Positions 1-10,220 of a stretch of DNA of 64,000 nt are shown here, one piece after another. This stretch comes from Treponema bryantii (GTDB taxonomy: Bacteria; Spirochaetota; Spirochaetia; Treponematales; Treponemataceae). A model generated the notes under the pieces. That model searched no databases. It worked only from the letters and a program-made list of their open reading frames with translations, and was not told the DNA's origin. Location: positions 50,546 to 114,545 of the forward strand of contig NZ_FORI01000010.1 in assembly GCF_900113965.1 (NCBI RefSeq). Direction: 5' to 3'. A program made the translations under genes and the position numbers. Each line of letters starts with the position of its first letter. The first letter of the stretch is position 1.

Positions 1-2
1 AA

Positions 3-3000
3 GATGATACAAGTAGTGTAAAGTCTGTTACTTGTTCAATAGATGGTACTGAACTGGATCCTGTCGAGTCTGCAGGCTGGAGCTTCCCTATTACATTTGC
101 TTCTACAGATACAGAAAAAACAATTAAACTGTCTATAACAGATAAAGCAGGAAACAAATATAATAATGGAACAGAAATAACTATTTCTGTAAAAGTTGAT
201 GATCTTGCACCAAAAGGTATTCATGCACTCGATGATAAGCATAAAGATTTGTATTTCCGTATTGGCGACAATAACAATGATGATATTTCAGTATTAACAG
301 AAGATGATAAGAATGTTGGCGGTAAATACAGTGAAAATACTTATGGAAACGCAAATACTATAAAAGTCCGTGGACGTTTTGATGATTCTGGTAGTGGCGT
401 GAAGATGATTTACTATAAAGTAATAAATGCTGGATCTACAACAATGTCATATTCAGAATTAAAGACCAAGGCAGAAGATTTCCTTGCAAATTCAAATTAT
501 ACTACAAATGGTGGAGAAAACGGATATACAGGTTACTTTGCACCTCTTACTTCAGACGAGGAAGAAACAAAACGCGTATTCTTTAATTCAACAACAGGTA
601 AAATTCCTGAAAAAACAATTGCTTCTTCTGGAAAAATTGCAATAAACACAATTGACGATGATAATGATTCAACTGATGATACAGTATATGTAGTAAATTC
701 TGATAAAAAAATAGATAATAAGTATTATGAAAATATAACTACAAATTATTCATCAATTCTCTCTGGTTTTACAGAAGGAACAAACTATCTTATCCTTGTT
801 GCTGAAGATAATGCAGGTAATGCAGCATTGGATACTATTATTGTAGGAAATGTAGGCGACTATGCATCTGAAGAAGGCCGTATATATTACAATGCATCTC
901 TTAATGTTGATACAGAACTTCCAACTGCAGAAGCTGATTCTACAGAAATCAAATATACAAATGCGGAAGAAGGTAGCACAATTATATTTAGTGGAACCGC
1001 AAGAGATGACGATGCAGGTGTATATGGCCTTGTTATTAAGTCAAATGGAAAAGAGATAAAAGTAGGTGACACCACAAATGGAATTCTCACTTTGTATGGA
1101 GATAAAGGTGATCACAATCGTACCTGGTCTGTTGAGATAAAAGCAGATGAGGTGTTCGGTTCTGCTGATGATGGAAGCAAAAGTGTTTCTGCTTTTGTTA
1201 TAGATTGTGCAGGTTCAGGAAATACACAAACTGTACCAGTAGGAACTGTTATAGTTGATACAACTGGTCCAACTGTAAAACTCACCGCACCTGATGATGC
1301 AGATGCTGACACTGAGGGAGTTCAAGTAAATGGTACAATTTCATTGAGTGGAACAATTAGCGATGCAAATGTACTACCAGCTGTTGCAATTACTGGTTTG
1401 CGTTATAATACAACTTCTAAAACGCTTGCAAATGATGATCCAGGTTGGCATAATTTTGCTGATTTGCCAGGGGTTACTCTTTCATTCAGTGGAAATTATA
1501 CCTTCACAATTGGAGGAGTTGATACAACAAAGCTTGATGATGGAACCTATTATATCCAGGCTGTAGCAACCGACCAGGCAGGTAATATAGGATACTCATC
1601 TGGAGACGAAATACGAGAAATAAAGATAGCCCAAGACTCCGACCGTCCAAAGGTAAATATTACAAACCTTACTTATGATTCAACACTTAGTAAATATCTT
1701 CTCAAGTATGGAACAAACTCTCAGGTCACAGGTCGTATATCAGATGATGATGCAAAATCCGATAAGGCTGTAGATACATTTATAATTTCTGACACGCCTT
1801 ATACTGGAACAGGAACAGTTACAAATCGTGTAAAATCATATACTGCTTCAACAGGTGACTTTACATATGAGCCAGGTAATACTGAAGATGGACAGAAAAC
1901 CTTCTATATCTACATAAAAGATAATGGAGGAAAAGAATTCTATACAACCGCCTCTACAACATCAGAAAGTAATCTCAAGAATCCAAAGATTCTTCTTAAT
2001 GGTGCAGCACAACCTGAGACTGTAAATGAATCAGAATTTAAATATCTTTCTGATAGTAGGAGTCCTGCAAGTGGTGTAGGAAAAGGGCTTCCATATTATA
2101 CTGAATCTTCTACCAAGAAATTAGCAAAAGATTCCTCAAAAAATGAATATGCCATTGATAATGATAATTCAAATCTTAATTCAAGTTTTATCTTAGGTGG
2201 AACTGGAAGGCAGTTTGTAAAATTCTACTTTACTGCAACTGACTACAGTGGTATAGGAGGAATGACTCTTAAGATTTCTGATACTAAAGCAAGCCCAACT
2301 GTAAAATTGCAATATACAACAGCAACTTCTATTACAGGAGCAGAGGAAGGGGAACTTGAAGGTTATACTCTGGATGTTGGTGAAGGAAAAGGAGAATTTA
2401 ATGATACGGATGACAACTCACAAGCGGATTGGACAACAGATTATATTGATATATCAACTTGGGAGTCAGGTCAGTATTCAGTAGAAGTAAAATTCTTTGA
2501 TAAGGTTGGTCTTTCAGCAAAAGCAACCTATTCATTCTATGTAGACAATGAAGGTCCTACTATTGAAGTTACTTCTCCGGAAAATGGCGAAGAAAAAACA
2601 GCAACAATTAAAATTGCTGGTACTACAGCAGAAAACGGAAATGCCGGATTAAATAATATCTACTGGCTTATTCCCACAAGAGCGCAGGTTTCAACTGCGG
2701 AAGGAAAAACTTCTGATGCAGAAAGATTTTCATATCTCAAAGGTTTGTCATGGAATGGTGGAAAAGATTCTCTTGCTTCTGGAAAGACAGTAAGCAGCTG
2801 GGAATTCCACTTCGATGGAGTCTATGATGAAGAAACTTCACAACCAGCTAGCTATATCTTCAAAAAAGGTAACCCGGCATTTGGTATTTACGATAAATAT
2901 GACACAACAAAACCAGCAGAATCGTTTGCTTCAGCATATTCTGATGGGGTATATACATTGCCAGTTTACTTTATGGCAACAGATAGTCTTGGTAACTATA

Positions 3001-6000
3001 CTATAAAAGAAGATTGGATTATTCGTCATAATCCAGATGGAGATAAGCCAAAGGTAACAATAACATATCCAACAACAGAAAATTACGATAAAGATTCGAA
3101 TGGTAATCCTCTTGGATATACTACACTTGGTGGCACAATTTCTGTAACTGGTAGTGCAGAAATACCTTCTAATACTACAACAGTAAAGAATGTTTATCTT
3201 CAGATTGCAACAAGTGCAGGCAAATTTGATTCCGAAGATAGAAGTAAAGCAGGAACTGGAACTGGTAATTATGGTTTTACAGTTGTAGATGCTTACACAG
3301 TAATAAATATTATTAAGGGAACATCATATGCAACTGCAACTATGACAGACGATGTGGCTAAAACTCTTGGTTTTGAATCAAAGAGTGCTATGGATTCATG
3401 GTGGGGAATTGCAGCTTCTGGTGGAACCTCATGGAGACTTCCTCTTAATTCAGATGGAAAAATGAATCCATCAACAGGAACAAATGATATTAAGATTCGT
3501 GCATGTGCTGTGAATGCAAATGGAAAAATGGGTGCCTGGACTCAGGGAGAGAATGTCATCTCAATCAAAATTGATAAAAATGTTCCTGAAATCAGTGAGA
3601 TTGTAGCCCAGTATTCAGATACTAATGGAACTCCTGTAAAGATTTCAGCCGCTCCAACAACAGCTCCTACTGCAAAGCAGCATTATGAATCAGATATGTT
3701 CCTACGCGGTTATTGGGCTCTTGTTCTTGAAGTGCTTGATGAAACCGGAATAGAAACGGTTAATGTAAAGACAGGCGACGAAGCGGTAACACATTATAAA
3801 TCTGCCCTTTCAAAGAATTCTAAAACAGGCTATACAGTATATATTCCTATAAATGATGAAGTTACTTCTGTTACATATGATGTCGAAGTAACAGATAAGG
3901 TAAATTCACAGAATTCAATTCCTCATACAACAAAGGCAAGTTATAGCTTCAAACTTGATAGCAGAGCTCCTTCTTTGGATGCAATAAAAGATGGGGTTGG
4001 AAATACACTTTCCGTAGATGATGAAAATACAGTAGAAAACAATGATTATGTATTTGGTATAAGTGGTTCTTCAGATGATTTTGATGGCGGTTCCGGTGTT
4101 AAACACGTTGTCTTCTATTACATGAGAAAATCTGGAACAACAAAAACAACAATAGGTAATCAGGTAATCCTTGATCCAATGATTGTCCCTGTAACTCAAA
4201 CTACAGCTGGCGTTACAACTACAACTTATGGAAAGGAAGCCTTATCAGGAATGACAGAGCTTACTTTTGATGATACTCCAGAAAAACTGTATGCAAAAGC
4301 TGTTGCTGGAGCTGTAAAAGATGGCGGAGAAGGCGCATTTAATAAGTTTACTGCAACTACAGCTTCAGAGATAGATTCTCATATTCGAATTGGAGGTCTT
4401 GTAAAAATAGATGGTACCTTCAGAGTGATTTCTGATGTAAATGGTGGAGATGTTACGTTCACCCCTGCAGCAACAGCAGCCTCAACAGGCAGCACAGCTT
4501 ACTTCCCGATTGCACAGGTAATCGATAATACAAATACTGCAAGTGATAAAACAACTAATCCGTTCACTTTTGGTGAGGGAAAAGATGATGGCGATAAAAT
4601 GATAGAGTCCTTCACTAGAAATGGTACTGTATGGACATGGGATGCTTCTATTAATTCTATGAACCTGCCTGATGGTCCAGCAACACTTGTTGTTCTTGCA
4701 TTCGATAATGCAGGTAACGTAAATGGAAAGCACTTTAACGTAATGGTTGCAAATAATTCTCCTAGAATTGCAAAAGTTTTCCTTGCAACAGATTTGAATA
4801 AAGATGGTTCATTCTCAGAAAATGAGTTTGAAGCATATAATATCGGCGCAAAAACTGGAAATAGTTCTACAGGTACTGCTGCCTACGAACTTACAACAGC
4901 CGGATTTGGTACATGGAAGAAGGATGTTGCTGGAAAGTGGAATGAAGAATCTTCTACCCGAAAAGCATTTACAATTAAGAACGGACTTGCAGTACTTCCA
5001 GAAATTGTTGGTGGAAATGGAACCGTAAAACTTGTATTCAATAACAATGACGCTGCAACTACAATGACTGGAACACCAGGTTCGGGTACGGCTCTTCGTA
5101 GTTCAGAAGCTTCTACACTTAATATTTCTGCAACACTTACAGGAGGAGATGCTCTGTCTGGAAAACCATATTGGAAGATTTCTTCAACAGATGTAGGTGA
5201 TTCAAGTGCAGAAGGTTCAAATAAGCAAATGTCATTCACCTTCTGGGATGAAACAGAAGAATGTACTCAGGGTAATAACTCACAGTATGCATTCCTGCGA
5301 GTAAAGGACTTTACAGTAGACCAAATAGATAGTATTGCTCCAAATGTTGTAGTAAATCCATTCTTCTGGACTTCTGCTAGTGCTAACAGTCTCTACAACA
5401 ATAGTGCTGCTAATGGTCATATTGATCTTGAAGCTGATTTGGAAGGAACAGCCGCTGGAACTTTATATGGTGCTGATCCAAAAGTTTCAGGAAAGATTGT
5501 TCTTAGAGGAACTGCTTATGATGATACACTGTTGAAGACATTGTCATTCACTATGACAAACTTCAAAAAAGCTGCAAATGCAACAAGTGATACAGTCTTT
5601 GCAATGGCTACATACCAGACTGGTACAAATGCCGGTTGGTCAGTTGAATCAAAGACAATGAGTTCAGATGGTTATGAAGTTTCTATTGAACCTGTTTATA
5701 TGAACCAGGATGGTCATAAAGTAAACTGGACAGTAGCAATAGATACTGCACTTCTGAGTGACGTAGCTCATCTTAATGCTGTCTTTAATGTAGTTGCAAC
5801 AGACCAGAAAGCTGGTACAGCTAATTCATCTGCAGATAGTACAGGTACAGCAGCAGGAACAACAGATGCTACAAAGCATAAGCCAAGCTACACAATGGAC
5901 GTTGTGCCGTATATTACTGGAGTAAAACGTAATGTTAAGTACAACACAAACCGTGCTCGTTCGGGTGCAACTCCTTTGTTGCGTAGTGAAGAAGGAAATA

Positions 6001-7772
6001 TAATAGAGGGCTTTAACTTAGGCTGGTATGCTGACGATGCAACAGAAGCAGAAAAAAATAAGTATGCTGTAAGTATTATTCCAAACAAAAATGGTACAGG
6101 TACTGCTCTTGCGATGGAAGAAATTGCTTTGAGTAACAGTACTCTTACATTTAAGCTTCCGTCAACAGCAAAAGACGGCTACCTGACTGTCAAGATTAAT
6201 GATGTACAGTCTCTAAACAACTATAACAATGATAGTGCAGCGTATAACAAAGAAAACACTGCAAATGTTTCTTCTACAGACTATTGGACAGATACACGTT
6301 ATGTACGCGTATGGCAGAGTAATACGAGTGATTACTTTGCAGGAAGTACATTGCCGATTTATCCTTCTATGGCTATGGGTACAAACGGAACCTTGTATGC
6401 ATCTTGGAGTAATTATTCTAAATCTGACGTTTACTATGCTGCAGTGAATAGTCAGACTGCAACTCAGGTTTATCATGGATATGACCCACCTGAAGAAACA
6501 GCAATCTCTGTTGCTGGTGCGGATAAGGTAAATGTTTTCTATTCAGCAAATTACCATGGTGGAAATTCATTTAATTGGACTTCAAATTCTACAAGTGCTG
6601 GTGGACTTTATGCTTACGATAGTAATGCGCCTGCAATAAATTGTTCTAGACAAGATAATAATGCATTTAGGTTTGAATTGTTTTATCATAATCAGCAGTT
6701 ACAGCAGTTTAAAAATTTGAATATTAAACGAGTTGATAATGCGACTGATGGGCTGATTCATGTTGCATATTATGATACGGTAACCAATTCTATCCATTAT
6801 TCTGAAATTGCTGGTAATTATAATCCTTCTGGAACTATATATCTTTGGGAAAATAATAGGGTTTATAATGGTGGAGATCCAGCCGACTATCATGAAATTT
6901 CATGGATAAATATTGATGGTAAAGCAGATGAACAAGATGAAAATTATCCTGATAGGTTAACTCCATCTACAACAAATCATAATTATTATGGTACTAATTA
7001 TAATTGTGAGAATTATGAGACATATACTACAGCAGATGGAAGTGAAAGATATTACAGATATTTTGATAATTATAATTATAAGTTGTCAACTTCGCAGTTT
7101 GAAGATACTGCCAGAACAGAAGCAACAGGAGAGTCTTTGTCTCTTGCTTTGACAACTTCCAATTATCCTGTAATTGCATACTACGATGCAGACAATGGTG
7201 TTCTAAAAGTTGCTCGTGCCTTAAGTACTACACCAAAAGGTGGTGCTGCTACATGGAAAGTTCAGGATGTTTTATCTTCAACAGATAAAAACTACAAGAC
7301 TATGGTAGACTACATTTCCTGTGATATTGATTCAAATGGTATTCTTCATATTGTATTCCAGAATACAAAGGGTGAATTATGCTATATCAAGTCAAACAAT
7401 GCTTCTGCTGATGGCGCTGCAAAGTACACCTTTGGGCAAAGTGTTGTTGTTGCAGATTCTGCTACAAACATTGACCTTACATTACATGGAACAACACCAT
7501 ACATTTCATACCTTACCCGTGTAAACAGCTTTGATGGTATGAACATTGCCTTCTGGGATTCAACTCTTGATTTGAATTGCGATGGTACAGCAGAAGGTGG
7601 TTGGGAAACAATGACTGCAGCATTGAGTCAGAAAGTCTCAAATGTAAAGTCTTGTATCGAAGCTCATCCAAATCCAACAACAAATGGAGTTGATTGGGAA
7701 GCAGCAGTAGGCTTTACACCTGGAGATCTCTACCGTGTAGCTTACTATGTTGGAAACGGTAAGGGCCACTAG
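3..7772 (+). CDS. Giant Ig-like repeat surface protein with C-terminal propeller-like region (5' end outside window)
   Basis: The frame is open from the first bases of the window, so the N-terminus, including any signal peptide, lies upstream; about 2,589 residues are visible. A TTG at 249 is only an internal codon. Modules recur in which a D-x2-GP-T-V/I strand (for example VDTTGPTVKL, VDNEGPTIEV) starts a unit and an A-x-D-x-AGN motif (AVATDQAGN, VLAFDNAGN) ends it, typical of cadherin/Ig-like bacterial surface proteins. The last ~550 residues instead carry blades such as DGLIHVAYYD, YPVIAYYDAD and NGILHIVFQN, which look like a sialidase-type beta-propeller. Composition is Thr/Asn/Asp rich, with few Cys. 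No C-terminal membrane anchor is visible. An extracellular or cell-surface adhesin or carbohydrate-interacting role is inference; the exact ligand cannot be read from the sequence. Confidence 0.85.
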   Translation, partial: DDTSSVKSVTCSIDGTELDPVESAGWSFPITFASTDTEKTIKLSITDKAGNKYNNGTEITISVKVDDLAPKGIHALDDKHKDLYFRIGDNNNDDISVLTEDDKNVGGKYSENTYGNANTIKVRGRFDDSGSGVKMIYYKVINAGSTTMSYSELKTKAEDFLANSNYTTNGGENGYTGYFAPLTSDEEETKRVFFNSTTGKIPEKTIASSGKIAINTIDDDNDSTDDTVYVVNSDKKIDNKYYENITTNYSSILSGFTEGTNYLILVAEDNAGNAALDTIIVGNVGDYASEEGRIYYNASLNVDTELPTAEADSTEIKYTNAEEGSTIIFSGTARDDDAGVYGLVIKSNGKEIKVGDTTNGILTLYGDKGDHNRTWSVEIKADEVFGSADDGSKSVSAFVIDCAGSGNTQTVPVGTVIVDTTGPTVKLTAPDDADADTEGVQVNGTISLSGTISDANVLPAVAITGLRYNTTSKTLANDDPGWHNFADLPGVTLSFSGNYTFTIGGVDTTKLDDGTYYIQAVATDQAGNIGYSSGDEIREIKIAQDSDRPKVNITNLTYDSTLSKYLLKYGTNSQVTGRISDDDAKSDKAVDTFIISDTPYTGTGTVTNRVKSYTASTGDFTYEPGNTEDGQKTFYIYIKDNGGKEFYTTASTTSESNLKNPKILLNGAAQPETVNESEFKYLSDSRSPASGVGKGLPYYTESSTKKLAKDSSKNEYAIDNDNSNLNSSFILGGTGRQFVKFYFTATDYSGIGGMTLKISDTKASPTVKLQYTTATSITGAEEGELEGYTLDVGEGKGEFNDTDDNSQADWTTDYIDISTWESGQYSVEVKFFDKVGLSAKATYSFYVDNEGPTIEVTSPENGEEKTATIKIAGTTAENGNAGLNNIYWLIPTRAQVSTAEGKTSDAERFSYLKGLSWNGGKDSLASGKTVSSWEFHFDGVYDEETSQPASYIFKKGNPAFGIYDKYDTTKPAESFASAYSDGVYTLPVYFMATDSLGNYTIKEDWIIRHNPDGDKPKVTITYPTTENYDKDSNGNPLGYTTLGGTISVTGSAEIPSNTTTVKNVYLQIATSAGKFDSEDRSKAGTGTGNYGFTVVDAYTVINIIKGTSYATATMTDDVAKTLGFESKSAMDSWWGIAASGGTSWRLPLNSDGKMNPSTGTNDIKIRACAVNANGKMGAWTQGENVISIKIDKNVPEISEIVAQYSDTNGTPVKISAAPTTAPTAKQHYESDMFLRGYWALVLEVLDETGIETVNVKTGDEAVTHYKSALSKNSKTGYTVYIPINDEVTSVTYDVEVTDKVNSQNSIPHTTKASYSFKLDSRAPSLDAIKDGVGNTLSVDDENTVENNDYVFGISGSSDDFDGGSGVKHVVFYYMRKSGTTKTTIGNQVILDPMIVPVTQTTAGVTTTTYGKEALSGMTELTFDDTPEKLYAKAVAGAVKDGGEGAFNKFTATTASEIDSHIRIGGLVKIDGTFRVISDVNGGDVTFTPAATAASTGSTAYFPIAQVIDNTNTASDKTTNPFTFGEGKDDGDKMIESFTRNGTVWTWDASINSMNLPDGPATLVVLAFDNAGNVNGKHFNVMVANNSPRIAKVFLATDLNKDGSFSENEFEAYNIGAKTGNSSTGTAAYELTTAGFGTWKKDVAGKWNEESSTRKAFTIKNGLAVLPEIVGGNGTVKLVFNNNDAATTMTGTPGSGTALRSSEASTLNISATLTGGDALSGKPYWKISSTDVGDSSAEGSNKQMSFTFWDETEECTQGNNSQYAFLRVKDFTVDQIDSIAPNVVVNPFFWTSASANSLYNNSAANGHIDLEADLEGTAAGTLYGADPKVSGKIVLRGTAYDDTLLKTLSFTMTNFKKAANATSDTVFAMATYQTGTNAGWSVESKTMSSDGYEVSIEPVYMNQDGHKVNWTVAIDTALLSDVAHLNAVFNVVATDQKAGTANSSADSTGTAAGTTDATKHKPSYTMDVVPYITGVKRNVKYNTNRARSGATPLLRSEEGNIIEGFNLGWYADDATEAEKNKYAVSIIPNKNGTGTALAMEEIALSNSTLTFKLPSTAKDGYLTVKINDVQSLNNYNNDSAAYNKENTANVSSTDYWTDTRYVRVWQSNTSDYFAGSTLPIYPSMAMGTNGTLYASWSNYSKSDVYYAAVNSQTATQVYHGYDPPEETAISVAGADKVNVFYSANYHGGNSFNWTSNSTSAGGLYAYDSNAPAINCSRQDNNAFRFELFYHNQQLQQFKNLNIKRVDNATDGLIHVAYYDTVTNSIHYSEIAGNYNPSGTIYLWENNRVYNGGDPADYHEISWINIDGKADEQDENYPDRLTPSTTNHNYYGTNYNCENYETYTTADGSERYYRYFDNYNYKLSTSQFEDTARTEATGESLSLALTTSNYPVIAYYDADNGVLKVARALSTTPKGGAATWKVQDVLSSTDKNYKTMVDYISCDIDSNGILHIVFQNTKGELCYIKSNNASADGAAKYTFGQSVVVADSATNIDLTLHGTTPYISYLTRVNSFDGMNIAFWDSTLDLNCDGTAEGGWETMTAALSQKVSNVKSCIEAHPNPTTNGVDWEAAVGFTPGDLYRVAYYVGNGKGH

Positions 7773-7781
7773 AAAAAAAAT

Positions 7782-7806
7782 CCACTTGACCCCACCGGCC
7801 AAGTGG
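7782..7806 (+). terminator. Hairpin after the Ig-repeat gene
   Basis: CCACTTG and CAAGTGG form a 7-bp stem ten bases after the stop codon. No T-run follows it directly, so it may be an RNA-stabilising hairpin or a weak terminator upstream of the stronger one at 7884. Confidence 0.45.
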
Positions 7807-7883
7807 TATGTATTTAAAACATAAAGCGGCACAGCGCAATCAAGCGTCTTGCCTCCGTAGTTGGTTATGTCCTTGTGGACAAG

Positions 7884-7928
7884 GCCCGCCTACAGTGCTG
7901 CAGACACAGAAGGCGGGCTATTTTTTTC
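7884..7928 (+). terminator. Rho-independent terminator
   Basis: GCCCGCCT pairs with AGGCGGGC (8-bp GC-rich stem) and is followed by TATTTTTTTC. It ends the Ig-repeat transcript and sits just before the convergent nuclease gene. Confidence 0.85.
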
Positions 7929-7930
7929 TT

Positions 7931-8791
7931 TTATGCTTGTACCGGAGTGGTTTTCTGAAGTTCAAGAACCTGCTCGAGGGAAAGACCTGAGTAATGAGCA
8001 ACCTTTTCAGGTGGAAGATTATCAGCTAACATTGTTTTTGCTGTTTCCACAGCTTTATTCTGTTCGCCTTCTTTTAAGCCTTCTTTAAAGCCTGCTTCTT
8101 TGCCTTCGCGGAAGGATTGTGACAAATGATGTTTAAAATCCATAAACTGTTTTCTCCACTGTGTATTACGCTTAGCGTCTTCAACAAGCTTTACGATTTT
8201 ATCAGCAAAGGCACTTGTGCTCTTATTGCTGGTAACCAATTGTAAAAATGATTTCTGTTCTTTATTTAATATTTTATCATAATTATTTGCAATAAAAAAG
8301 TATTTATAACTACGATCATTCAGCTTTAAGTCCGGTTGTTCGATACAGGTATTTTCAAATGTATATTTAGCAAGTCCTTTTCCGAAGATATCCGGAACAC
8401 AGATAAATATGATGTAGCTTGTTTTTAAATCTATATAATCTGTTCCTGCATTTAAATCGTCTAAGTCTAATGCACTTTGATAAAACCGTGAACGTTCTGG
8501 CAGTTCTTTTGTATCAGTTGCCTGCATTTCAAGATTAAAGGCACGCTTTGCTCCAACTGCATAAACATCGAGCCTGATTGCTTTCTTACCGAAATCTATG
8601 TCAACATATTCTTCCTGTGTCATTTCGATATGGTCAATCTTTATTTCAAGAAGAATCTCGAGCAGCTGTTTGCAGACATCCGGATTATATCGCATAACTT
8701 TATAAAAAATGAAGTTATTAGCGATTGTTGCATTTTTCCATTCTTCTTCTGGGGTTGGAATTGTATTTGGATTTGTTTCTGGTGTACACAT
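7931..8791 (-). CDS. Rpn family recombination-promoting nuclease / PD-(D/E)XK transposase-like protein
   Basis: This 286-residue protein has the layout of the Rpn/PD-(D/E)XK nuclease family (often labelled putative transposase). The nuclease core is visible at residues 72-90: D75 in IRLDVYA and E88-x-Q90 in FNLEMQ. The C-terminus has the family's repetitive EGKEAGFKEGLKEGE stretch and a short LPPEKVAHYSGLSLEQVLEL tail. The start is the ATG at 8791, with AAGGAGG seven bases upstream. It is a paralogue of the gene at 9169-10053; both end in LEQVLELQK/LEKVLELQK and share an upstream 39-bp box. Rpn proteins are known to stimulate RecA-independent recombination; the role here is inference. The gene is complete. 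Confidence 0.9.
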   Translation of the reverse strand: MCTPETNPNTIPTPEEEWKNATIANNFIFYKVMRYNPDVCKQLLEILLEIKIDHIEMTQEEYVDIDFGKKAIRLDVYAVGAKRAFNLEMQATDTKELPERSRFYQSALDLDDLNAGTDYIDLKTSYIIFICVPDIFGKGLAKYTFENTCIEQPDLKLNDRSYKYFFIANNYDKILNKEQKSFLQLVTSNKSTSAFADKIVKLVEDAKRNTQWRKQFMDFKHHLSQSFREGKEAGFKEGLKEGEQNKAVETAKTMLADNLPPEKVAHYSGLSLEQVLELQKTTPVQA

Positions 8792-9168
8792 CTTGTGCCT
8801 CCTTGTAGTTTTGGGGTGTAAGGATAAAATCCTCTACCTATAAAGTAGTTTTGATATGACGTTTTTGACAAAAATTTGGGAAAAAAGTGATAAATTTTTA
8901 TAAGAAATTTATGAAAAGGCCATACATTAGGAAGCGTATTTCAAACCAAATGTAAGATTCAGGTGCCCCAAGCGTGGAGCAACGCCGAAGGCGGCCACTG
9001 GAGCGAACGAACGAAGTGGGTGAGTGAAGCGGCTGAGCACCAGCGAATTGCGGAAGGCGTCTTGGACGGAAAATTCGGGCTGGTATTCTTAAAATGGAGA
9101 CAGCTATGACTTCATATGAAGCTTTTTACACAGCGAGTTTGCGAAGTATTCGACGGAGTTTTAATTAT
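8792..9168. other. Intergenic region with a GC-rich structured patch
   Basis: Besides the promoter box, the stretch 8957-9068 is much richer in G and C than its surroundings and contains small hairpins such as CGCC-GAA-GGCG and GCTG-AGCAC-CAGC. An open frame runs through it, but no protein family is recognisable. I cannot assign a function; a repeat remnant or structured RNA are possible. Confidence 0.4.
8839..8877 (-). promoter_or_regulatory. 39-bp promoter box of Rpn gene, copy 1
   Basis: Thirty-nine bases are identical to 10086-10124, upstream of the second Rpn gene. On the minus strand they contain TTGTCA (8866-8871) and, 17-18 bases on, CTACTT/TACTTT, a plausible sigma70 promoter. Identity extends through the spacer, which mere promoter function would not need. 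Confidence 0.6.
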
Positions 9169-10053
9169 TCAGGCTTGAACGGTGCTTTCTTTCTGAAGTT
9201 CAAGGACTTTTTCGAGGGGGAGGCCGGTTATTTCAGAAATATCAGAAGTGGGATAATTCTTTTTCAGCATATTCACAGCAGTTTCGATAGCTTTCTCTGT
9301 ACGACCATCTTGTCGCCATGTATTTATGGCTAATTCTTCATCAAATTCTGTCATACACATACCGATTACCTCCGCCTTATTGACTTTGAAAAAGTCTCCA
9401 AGCAGTTCTTGTTTTATTGCCTCATCTACCGCTGTTTCAACTGCTTTCTGATTATCCATGCCTGCAGCAATATTTGCAGTTATCATCGAAATAAACTTTG
9501 TATAATGATACAACGGAGTACAGTTTTTGTTAAGAGGAACATTCTCATCAGGACGAAGATTTAGTACGGTTGCAGTCCATTCAAATTGCTCTTCATCCCT
9601 TGGTTCTCCAAGAAATGAATCCGAAAGTTTTAATTTGATAGTTTCAGGTTCTGTTTCTTTACCATGATAGAAAACAAAGAATCTTGGACGGGGTATCATT
9701 ACTTTCTGGGTACTGAGGATGGTCATTTTATTTTTAACTAGATACTTTTGATAAAGTATTGAAAAATAAATAAAACCTCTTAATGGCATATTCGGATTCC
9801 AGGAACTTTGTTCTTCGTATAAATTCATTTCTGTATCAAAAATAAATGAAATATCATTGTGCATAGATATAAATAAAACATTTTCAATTGTATTAATCAC
9901 AAGTGCATCTGCGTCTGTAATATTTGTTCCATTCAGCGCATTATAAAGCTGAAGTCTCCAGCGTTTACTTTGTTCCGTGTCTTTTCCAAAGATGAACTTA
10001 AATAATCTGTCTTTGTACTCACGATTAATTGTTGGTGCTACTTCATTTTCCAT
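9169..10053 (-). CDS. Rpn family nuclease-like protein (second paralogue)
   Basis: This 294-residue protein belongs to the same broad PD-(D/E)XK/Rpn transposase-like group. The core is at about residues 60-80: N-D-I-S-F-I-F-D-T-E-M-N, followed by YEEQS, the pattern typical of the group. It begins NREYKDRLFKFIFG, as many Rpn-like proteins do, and ends with LPLEKVLELQKESTVQA, nearly the tail of its neighbour at 7931-8791. The start is the ATG at 10053 with AGCGAGG eight bases upstream. It shares the 39-bp upstream box with the neighbour, but the bodies of the two proteins are divergent, so this is an old duplication or independently acquired cassettes carrying the same control region. Activity is inferred from family. 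Confidence 0.85.
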   Translation of the reverse strand: MENEVAPTINREYKDRLFKFIFGKDTEQSKRWRLQLYNALNGTNITDADALVINTIENVLFISMHNDISFIFDTEMNLYEEQSSWNPNMPLRGFIYFSILYQKYLVKNKMTILSTQKVMIPRPRFFVFYHGKETEPETIKLKLSDSFLGEPRDEEQFEWTATVLNLRPDENVPLNKNCTPLYHYTKFISMITANIAAGMDNQKAVETAVDEAIKQELLGDFFKVNKAEVIGMCMTEFDEELAINTWRQDGRTEKAIETAVNMLKKNYPTSDISEITGLPLEKVLELQKESTVQA

Positions 10054-10085
10054 AAATCAACCTCGCTTATTATTTTTCTCCCATA

Positions 10086-10124
10086 TATAAAGTAGTTTTG
10101 ATATGACGTTTTTGACAAAAATTT
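10086..10124 (-). promoter_or_regulatory. 39-bp promoter box of Rpn gene, copy 2
   Basis: Identical over 39 bases to the box at 8839-8877, with the same TTGTCA and TACTTT elements on the minus strand. Confidence 0.6.
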
Positions 10125-10220
10125 AGAAAAAAAATTGGAATCTCGCTAAAAATTTTTTTGATAACACTATACATTTGCTATCAGTTCTATCTTATGTTAT
10201 AGTTTAAGTGAGGTTTGTTG

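Noticed and set aside
9094..9333. 79-codon plus-strand frame opposite the second Rpn gene
   Set aside because: It overlaps the end of a well-supported gene and resembles no family.
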